A stretch of 64,000 nt of DNA, from assembly GCF_042743185.1 (NCBI RefSeq), contig NZ_JBHYMS010000027.1, positions 1 through 64,000 of the forward strand, in the 5' to 3' direction. The stretch comes from Inquilinus sp042743185 (lineage in GTDB: Bacteria; Pseudomonadota; Alphaproteobacteria; DSM-16000; Inquilinaceae). The translations under genes and the position numbers were made by a program. The notes under the pieces are model-generated. The model saw nothing but the letters and a program-made list of their open reading frames with translations. It did not search any database and was not told where the DNA came from. Positions 59,625 through 64,000 of the stretch are shown piece by piece. Positions within the stretch are counted from its first letter, which is position 1. Each line of letters opens with the position of its first letter.

Positions 59625-61708
59625 CCGCGCGGGGACGCTGGCAATCGGCCCTGACCGCCGCCGCGGGCCGGCAGGACCTGATGATCGTGGCCCTTCTGGT
59701 CGCGACCATCCTCTTGATGATCCTGCCGCTGCCGACGCTGCTGGTCGACGTGCTGATCGCCTGCAACATGACCTTCGCGGTCCTGCTGCTGATGGTGGCG
59801 GTCTATCTGCGCAGCCCGCTGGAGCTGTCGGTGCTGCCCTCGGTGATCCTGATCGCCACGGTGTTCCGCCTGGCGCTGTCGATCGGCGTCACCCGCCTGA
59901 TCCTGATGGATGCCGACGCCGGGGCGATCATCCAGACCTTCGGCGAGTTCGTCATCGGCGGCAGCCTGGCGATCGGCCTGGTGATCTTCCTGATCATCAC
60001 CGTGGTCCAGTTCGTGGTGGTGGTGAAGGGCGCCGAGCGCGTCGCCGAGGTCGCGGCCCGCTTCACCCTCGACGCCCTGCCCGGCAAGCAGATGAGCATC
60101 GACGGCGAGTTGCGCGCCGGCGACATCGACCTGGCCGAGGCGACGCGCCGGCGGCAGACGCTGGAGAAGGAGAGCCAGCTCTACGGCGCCATGGACGGCG
60201 CCATGAAGTTCGTGAAGGGCGACGCCATCGCCGGCCTGATCATCGTCGCGGTCAACCTGATCGGCGGCCTTGCCGTGGGCATGCTGCAGCACGGCATGTC
60301 GCTGGCCCAGGCGATGCACGTCTATTCGCTGCTGACCATCGGCGACGGGCTGGTGTCGCAGATCCCGGCCCTGTTCGTCGCCATCACCTCCGGCACCATC
60401 GTCACCCGCGTCACCACGTCGGACAGCCAGAATCTCGGCGCCGACATCGCCCGACAGATCGGCTCCAATTCCACGGCACTGCTGATGGCGGCCGGCGTGG
60501 TCCTGCTGCTCGGCTTCATCCCGGGCTTCCCGACCCTGATCTTCCTCGCCATCGCCGCGGCCATGGCCGGCGTCGTGCTGCTGCGCCGGCGCCGCGCGCG
60601 GCGCGAGGCCGGGGCCGTGGAGGAGGAGATCCCCGACGTGGCGGCGGACGAGACGGTGACGCTGCATTTCGGTCCGGACCTGATGGCCGGGCTGGGCCGC
60701 GGCACGGCCGAGCGGCTGGCGCGGGACGCGGCGGAGGAGCTGGAGCAGCGGCTGGGCGTGCCGTTCCCGGTCGGTCGCGTGGGGCCGGGCGGGACGCTGC
60801 CGCCGGACGGCTTCCGGATCGACATCGACGGGGTGCCGGTCGAGGCCGGAACGGCGCGGCCGGGCCGGATCCTGCTGCGTGACGACCCGATGCATCTCGA
60901 CCTCCTGGGCCTCGCCGCCGACACCGGCGAGGGGCCCGGCGGCGCGGTCCAGCACTGGGTCGACGCCGGTCACGAGCCGGCGCTGGCCGAGGCCGGCATC
61001 GGCCATGCGACGGCGGAGGAGATCGTGGCCGAGGCGCTGACCCGGGCGCTGCGCCGCTACGCCCCGCATTTCCTCGGCATCCAGGAGACCCAGGCCTTCC
61101 TCAAGGGCATCGAGGCGACGCGCGGCGACTTGGTGCGCGAGGCGCAGCGCCACCTGTCGGTCAACCAGGTCGCCGATGTGTTCCGCCGGCTGCTGGAGGA
61201 AGGCATCTCGCTGCGCAACCACCGGCTGGTGCTGGAGACGCTGGCCGAGTGGGGACAGAAGGAGCAGGACGTGATCCTGCTGACCGAGTATGTCCGCGGC
61301 GGGCTGAAGCGGCAGATCTGCCATGCCCATGCCGACGAGCGGAAGGTCATCCACGCGCTGATCCTCGACCGCGGCGCCGAGGAGGTGCTGCGCCAGTCGA
61401 TCCGGCAGACCACGGTCGGCGCCTATCTCGCTTTGCCCGAGGGCCAGGCCGAGGAGCTGGTCGACACCATCCGCGGCCATCTCGGCCGGGTCGTGGTCGG
61501 CGGCCGGCCGCCGGTGATCCTGACCGCGCTCGACACCCGCCGCTTCCTGCGACAGACCCTGGCCCGCAACCAGGTCGAGGCGATGGTGCTGTCCTATGCC
61601 GAGATCGCGCCGGACTACACGGTGCAGCCGGTGGCGGTGGTCCGGCTGGCCGGCCGTCGGGCCCGCCAGGATGCCGGGGCCGGGGTCGACCGGGCCGCCG
61701 CGGAGTGA
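59621..61708 (+). CDS. sctV: type III secretion major export apparatus protein SctV
   Basis: A 695-residue FlhA/YscV/RhcV family protein. The N-terminal half has about eight membrane helices with the FHIPEP-type region LPSVILIATVFRLALSIGVTR (as VFRLALSIGVTRLIL near residue 85), then ALPGKQMSIDGELRAGDID, a highly conserved cytoplasmic loop. The C-terminal domain (about 360-690) forms the nonameric ring that receives chaperone-effector complexes; IRQTTVGAYLALPEGQAEEL and PPVILTALDTRRFLRQ are recognisable. The protein is complete. Confidence 0.96.
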   Translation: MTARGRWQSALTAAAGRQDLMIVALLVATILLMILPLPTLLVDVLIACNMTFAVLLLMVAVYLRSPLELSVLPSVILIATVFRLALSIGVTRLILMDADAGAIIQTFGEFVIGGSLAIGLVIFLIITVVQFVVVVKGAERVAEVAARFTLDALPGKQMSIDGELRAGDIDLAEATRRRQTLEKESQLYGAMDGAMKFVKGDAIAGLIIVAVNLIGGLAVGMLQHGMSLAQAMHVYSLLTIGDGLVSQIPALFVAITSGTIVTRVTTSDSQNLGADIARQIGSNSTALLMAAGVVLLLGFIPGFPTLIFLAIAAAMAGVVLLRRRRARREAGAVEEEIPDVAADETVTLHFGPDLMAGLGRGTAERLARDAAEELEQRLGVPFPVGRVGPGGTLPPDGFRIDIDGVPVEAGTARPGRILLRDDPMHLDLLGLAADTGEGPGGAVQHWVDAGHEPALAEAGIGHATAEEIVAEALTRALRRYAPHFLGIQETQAFLKGIEATRGDLVREAQRHLSVNQVADVFRRLLEEGISLRNHRLVLETLAEWGQKEQDVILLTEYVRGGLKRQICHAHADERKVIHALILDRGAEEVLRQSIRQTTVGAYLALPEGQAEELVDTIRGHLGRVVVGGRPPVILTALDTRRFLRQTLARNQVEAMVLSYAEIAPDYTVQPVAVVRLAGRRARQDAGAGVDRAAAE

Positions 61709-61716
61709 GGGGGAAG

Positions 61717-63315
61717 ATGGACCGATCGCGATCCCTGGCCCGGTTGCGCCGCGCACTCGCCGCCACGGTCGTCCTGGCCGCGGCCATCGGCATCCCGTCC
61801 GCACGGGCCCAGGCCGAGCCTCCCGGCATGACGGTGCAGCCGCTGCCGCCGCAGGCCCAGATGCAGCAGGCGCCGGCCGCGCCCGGCACGACGGTCACCC
61901 CGACCGAGGACGTCACCGCCATGCGGGCGCCCGCCACGGCGCCCAAGATCGTCACCCTGCCGCCGGGCGCGCCGGCGGAGCCGCCGCCCCAGGCGACGCC
62001 GGCGATGCAGCCGCCGCCCTCGTCGCAGCCGGGCCAGCCGACCATGCAGGTGTCGCCGGCGCCGCCGCGGCAGCCGGCCCAGCCGGCGCTGACGCCCAGC
62101 CGCTCGCTGATCGAGATGAAGGTGGGGCAGGGCAACCTGCTGACCTTCGCCCTGCCGGTGCAGACGGTGCTGGTGGCCAATCCCAACGTGCTCGACGTCG
62201 AGATGGTGTCCGCCCGCTCGGCCTATATCTACGGCGTGTCCTCCGGCACGACGAACCTGTTCGCGCTCAGCAGCGCCGACCAGGTGGTGGCGGCGGCGAA
62301 TGTCCGGGTCAGCCAGGACGCGGCGGCGGCGCAGCGCGAGATGATGCAGGTGGCCCCCGCCGCCGGCGGCCAGATGGGCTACATCCAGGACCGGCCGGTG
62401 ACCACCGGGACGGTGGCCGATCTCGGCAGCGCCATGAAGCTCGACGCCCTGGCCCAGCAGCTCGGCACCAATTCCGGCGGGGCGATGAACCTGAACACGC
62501 TGCAGGGGTCGCAGCAGGTCGGCATCCGCGTCCGCTTCGCCGAGGTCCAGCGCAACGCGGTGGAGAATCTCGGCGTCAACTGGCAGGCGATGTTCGACAT
62601 CGGCAAGTTCAACATCGGCCTGGTCAGCGGCGGCTTTGCCGGCGTCGGCGCGGCCGGCACCGCCACCGCCGGCTATCACAGCGGCGGCAACAACGTCGAC
62701 GCGGTGATCGACGCGCTGCAGCGGGAAGGGCTGGTCAGCATCCTGGCCGAGCCGACCCTGACCGCGGTCAGCGGCGAGACCGCCAACTTTCTGGCGGGCG
62801 GCGAGTTCCCGATCCCGGTGCCGCAGGGCAACGAGACGGTGACCGTCGAGTACAAGCAGTTCGGCGTATCGCTGTCCTTCGTCCCGACCGTGCTGCCGGG
62901 CGACCGCATCGCCATGCGGGTGAAGCCGGAGGTCAGCGAGCTCAGCGACGATGCCCGGGTGGAGAATGGCAGCTTCTCGATCCCGTCCCTGATCGTGCGC
63001 CGGGCCGAGACCACGGTCGAGCTGGCCTCCGGCCAGACCTTCGCCCTGGCCGGCATGTTCCAGCGCAACATGTCGAACGCGGCCGACAAGATCCCGGTCC
63101 TCGGCGACGTGCCCATCCTCGGCAAGCTGTTCCAGTCGAGCCGGTACAAGCGCAACGAGACCGAGCTGGTGATCCTGATCACCCCGTATCTGATGAAGCC
63201 GGCGGAGTCGCCGAAGGCGGTGGCGGTGCCGGCGCAGCGCACCGAGCCCACCGTGCGGCGGGTGCGCCAGTCCCCTTCCATGACCGGCGGCAGCGCCGGC
63301 TTCGTGCTCGAATAG
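61717..63315 (+). CDS. Tad-pilus-type secretin (CpaC/RcpA-like), T3SS outer-membrane pore
   Basis: A 532-residue outer-membrane secretin. A Sec signal (ATVVLAAAIGIPSARAQA) is followed by about 110 Pro/Gln/Ala-rich residues, then the pilus-assembly N-domain (RSLIEMKVGQGNLLTFALP, ANPNVLDVEMVSARSAYIYG), then a secretin domain with VGIRVRFAEVQRNAVENLGV, VSILAEPTLTAVSGETANFL and a C-terminal VPILGKLFQSSRYKRNETELVILITPYL. This architecture is that of CpaC/RcpA of Tad/Flp pili rather than classical YscC. It begins eight bases after sctV and is followed by a CpaD-like gene. Confidence 0.9.
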   Translation: MDRSRSLARLRRALAATVVLAAAIGIPSARAQAEPPGMTVQPLPPQAQMQQAPAAPGTTVTPTEDVTAMRAPATAPKIVTLPPGAPAEPPPQATPAMQPPPSSQPGQPTMQVSPAPPRQPAQPALTPSRSLIEMKVGQGNLLTFALPVQTVLVANPNVLDVEMVSARSAYIYGVSSGTTNLFALSSADQVVAAANVRVSQDAAAAQREMMQVAPAAGGQMGYIQDRPVTTGTVADLGSAMKLDALAQQLGTNSGGAMNLNTLQGSQQVGIRVRFAEVQRNAVENLGVNWQAMFDIGKFNIGLVSGGFAGVGAAGTATAGYHSGGNNVDAVIDALQREGLVSILAEPTLTAVSGETANFLAGGEFPIPVPQGNETVTVEYKQFGVSLSFVPTVLPGDRIAMRVKPEVSELSDDARVENGSFSIPSLIVRRAETTVELASGQTFALAGMFQRNMSNAADKIPVLGDVPILGKLFQSSRYKRNETELVILITPYLMKPAESPKAVAVPAQRTEPTVRRVRQSPSMTGGSAGFVLE

Positions 63316-63323
63316 GACGTGCC

Positions 63324-64000
63324 ATGAGGTTCCCGATCCGACCGCATCATCTCGCGGCCCTGGCCCTGGCCGGCGTCCTGGCCGCCTGCGAACACAAAAT
63401 CCCGGACTGGCCCGAGGACGGCTACACCACCCTGTCGACGCCGGTGGCGCATCCGGTCATGTTCGCGCCCCAGGCGTCGAGCCTGAGCGCGACCGAGCGC
63501 ACCCGGCTGGTCGAGTTCGTCCGCGGCGCCGGGCTGGCCCCCGGATCCTCCGTCACGGTCGCCGCCGGTGGTCCGCAGGCGGCGGCCCGGCAGGAGGCGG
63601 TCGCGGCGGTGCTGCGCGGCGCCGGCCGCTACAGCATCTCCCTGGTCGACGATCCGTCCGCCTCCGACACGGTGCAGGTGGCGGCGGCCGGGCAGCAGGT
63701 GCTGTGGCCGAAGCGCTGCATGAACCCGGACGGCTCGCTGCCGGAAGACCTGCCGCTCGGCTGCGCCAGCGACCTCAACCTGGCGCAGCAGGTCGAGCGC
63801 AAGAGCGACCTGTTCCGCGGCCGCCAGATGGGGCCTGCCTTCGCCAACCCCTCGGTCCGTGCGGCCGAGCGCTACCTGCAGCTCGACGGCGACGACAGGA
63901 CCGCCGCCGGGTCCGATGTCCACGGCGACCGCAGCCAGGCGGGCATGGTCCTGCCGCCGTCGACCGGGACCGGCCCCGACGCGACGACCAGCATCTCCGG
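63324..64000 (+). CDS. CpaD-like pilus lipoprotein (partial, runs off the window)
   Basis: An open frame of at least 225 codons with no stop before the window end. The signal peptide ends LAAC with lipidated Cys22. The hallmark CpaD segment is clear: a spaced Trp/Cys region, then LGCASDLNLAQQVERKSDLF and ANPSVRAAERYLQL, matching the G-C-A..N-L-A pattern of Tad outer-membrane lipoproteins that assist CpaC. The start ATG 63324 is eight bases after the secretin stop. Finding CpaC and CpaD together behind sctV suggests that both serve the T3SS, or that a Tad locus abuts it. Confidence 0.82.
   Translation, partial: MRFPIRPHHLAALALAGVLAACEHKIPDWPEDGYTTLSTPVAHPVMFAPQASSLSATERTRLVEFVRGAGLAPGSSVTVAAGGPQAAARQEAVAAVLRGAGRYSISLVDDPSASDTVQVAAAGQQVLWPKRCMNPDGSLPEDLPLGCASDLNLAQQVERKSDLFRGRQMGPAFANPSVRAAERYLQLDGDDRTAAGSDVHGDRSQAGMVLPPSTGTGPDATTSIS

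Overview
The window is GC-rich (roughly 70% by eye), densely packed DNA with many 1-4 base start/stop overlaps. The number of ABC importers, SDR dehydrogenases, a rhizobial-type type III secretion locus and the style of intergenic palindromes suggest an alphaproteobacterium, most likely a soil or plant-associated member of the Rhodospirillales (Azospirillum/Inquilinus-like). The taxonomy is inference; there is no rRNA or other marker gene. No tRNA, CRISPR array, insertion sequence or origin was seen.

Region by region. 1-7796: an SDR, a DAO-type FAD oxidoreductase and a complete dipeptide/opine-type ABC importer, probably one operon for uptake and oxidation of an amino-acid-like compound. 7872-11330: an ECF-type vitamin/nucleobase importer (S component, fused double ATPase, T component) with a phosphoribosyltransferase, behind a good sigma-54 promoter. 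11334-17627: a DeoR regulator divergent from a sugar ABC importer and a single reading frame joining an ADP-dependent sugar-phosphate kinase to a LacD-type aldolase. 17712-19579: a Tat-signal SDR divergent from a LysR regulator that looks leaderless. 19884-24622: an OmpR/EnvZ-type two-component pair, a carbonic anhydrase with a SulP transporter (likely bicarbonate), and a single-domain response regulator. 24842-34754: a small unknown protein, then an SDR and SorC-type regulator divergent from a polyol/pentulose operon (split transketolase, FGGY kinase, RbsCBA-type importer, SDR). 34782-42360: a divergent locus around a perfect 18-bp LacI-type operator, with a sugar ABC importer on one side and an SgcQ/BtpA protein, an M42 (SgcX-like) metallohydrolase and an FGGY kinase on the other. 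42479-47744: an RND efflux pump and its TetR regulator.

47752-64000 (continuing past the end) is a non-flagellar type III secretion locus. The minus-strand operon runs sctC-N, I, J, K, L, N, O, Q, R, S, T, U, matching the rhizobial nolW/nolB-rhcU order. The divergent plus-strand operon carries a 55-residue needle candidate, sctD, two small genes and sctV, followed by a full-length CpaC-type secretin and a CpaD-type lipoprotein of the kind found in Tad/Flp pilus loci.

The most unusual points are: (1) Tad-type outer-membrane parts (CpaC and CpaD) built into a T3SS locus; (2) an SctU whose NPTH self-cleavage motif is replaced by APTL; (3) the kinase-aldolase fusion frame; (4) the sigma-54-driven ECF/phosphoribosyltransferase cassette with one apparently degenerate ATPase site; (5) an uncharacterised SgcQ/SgcX/FGGY catabolic set with its operator. 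All calls were made by reading sequence and translations, with no database search.
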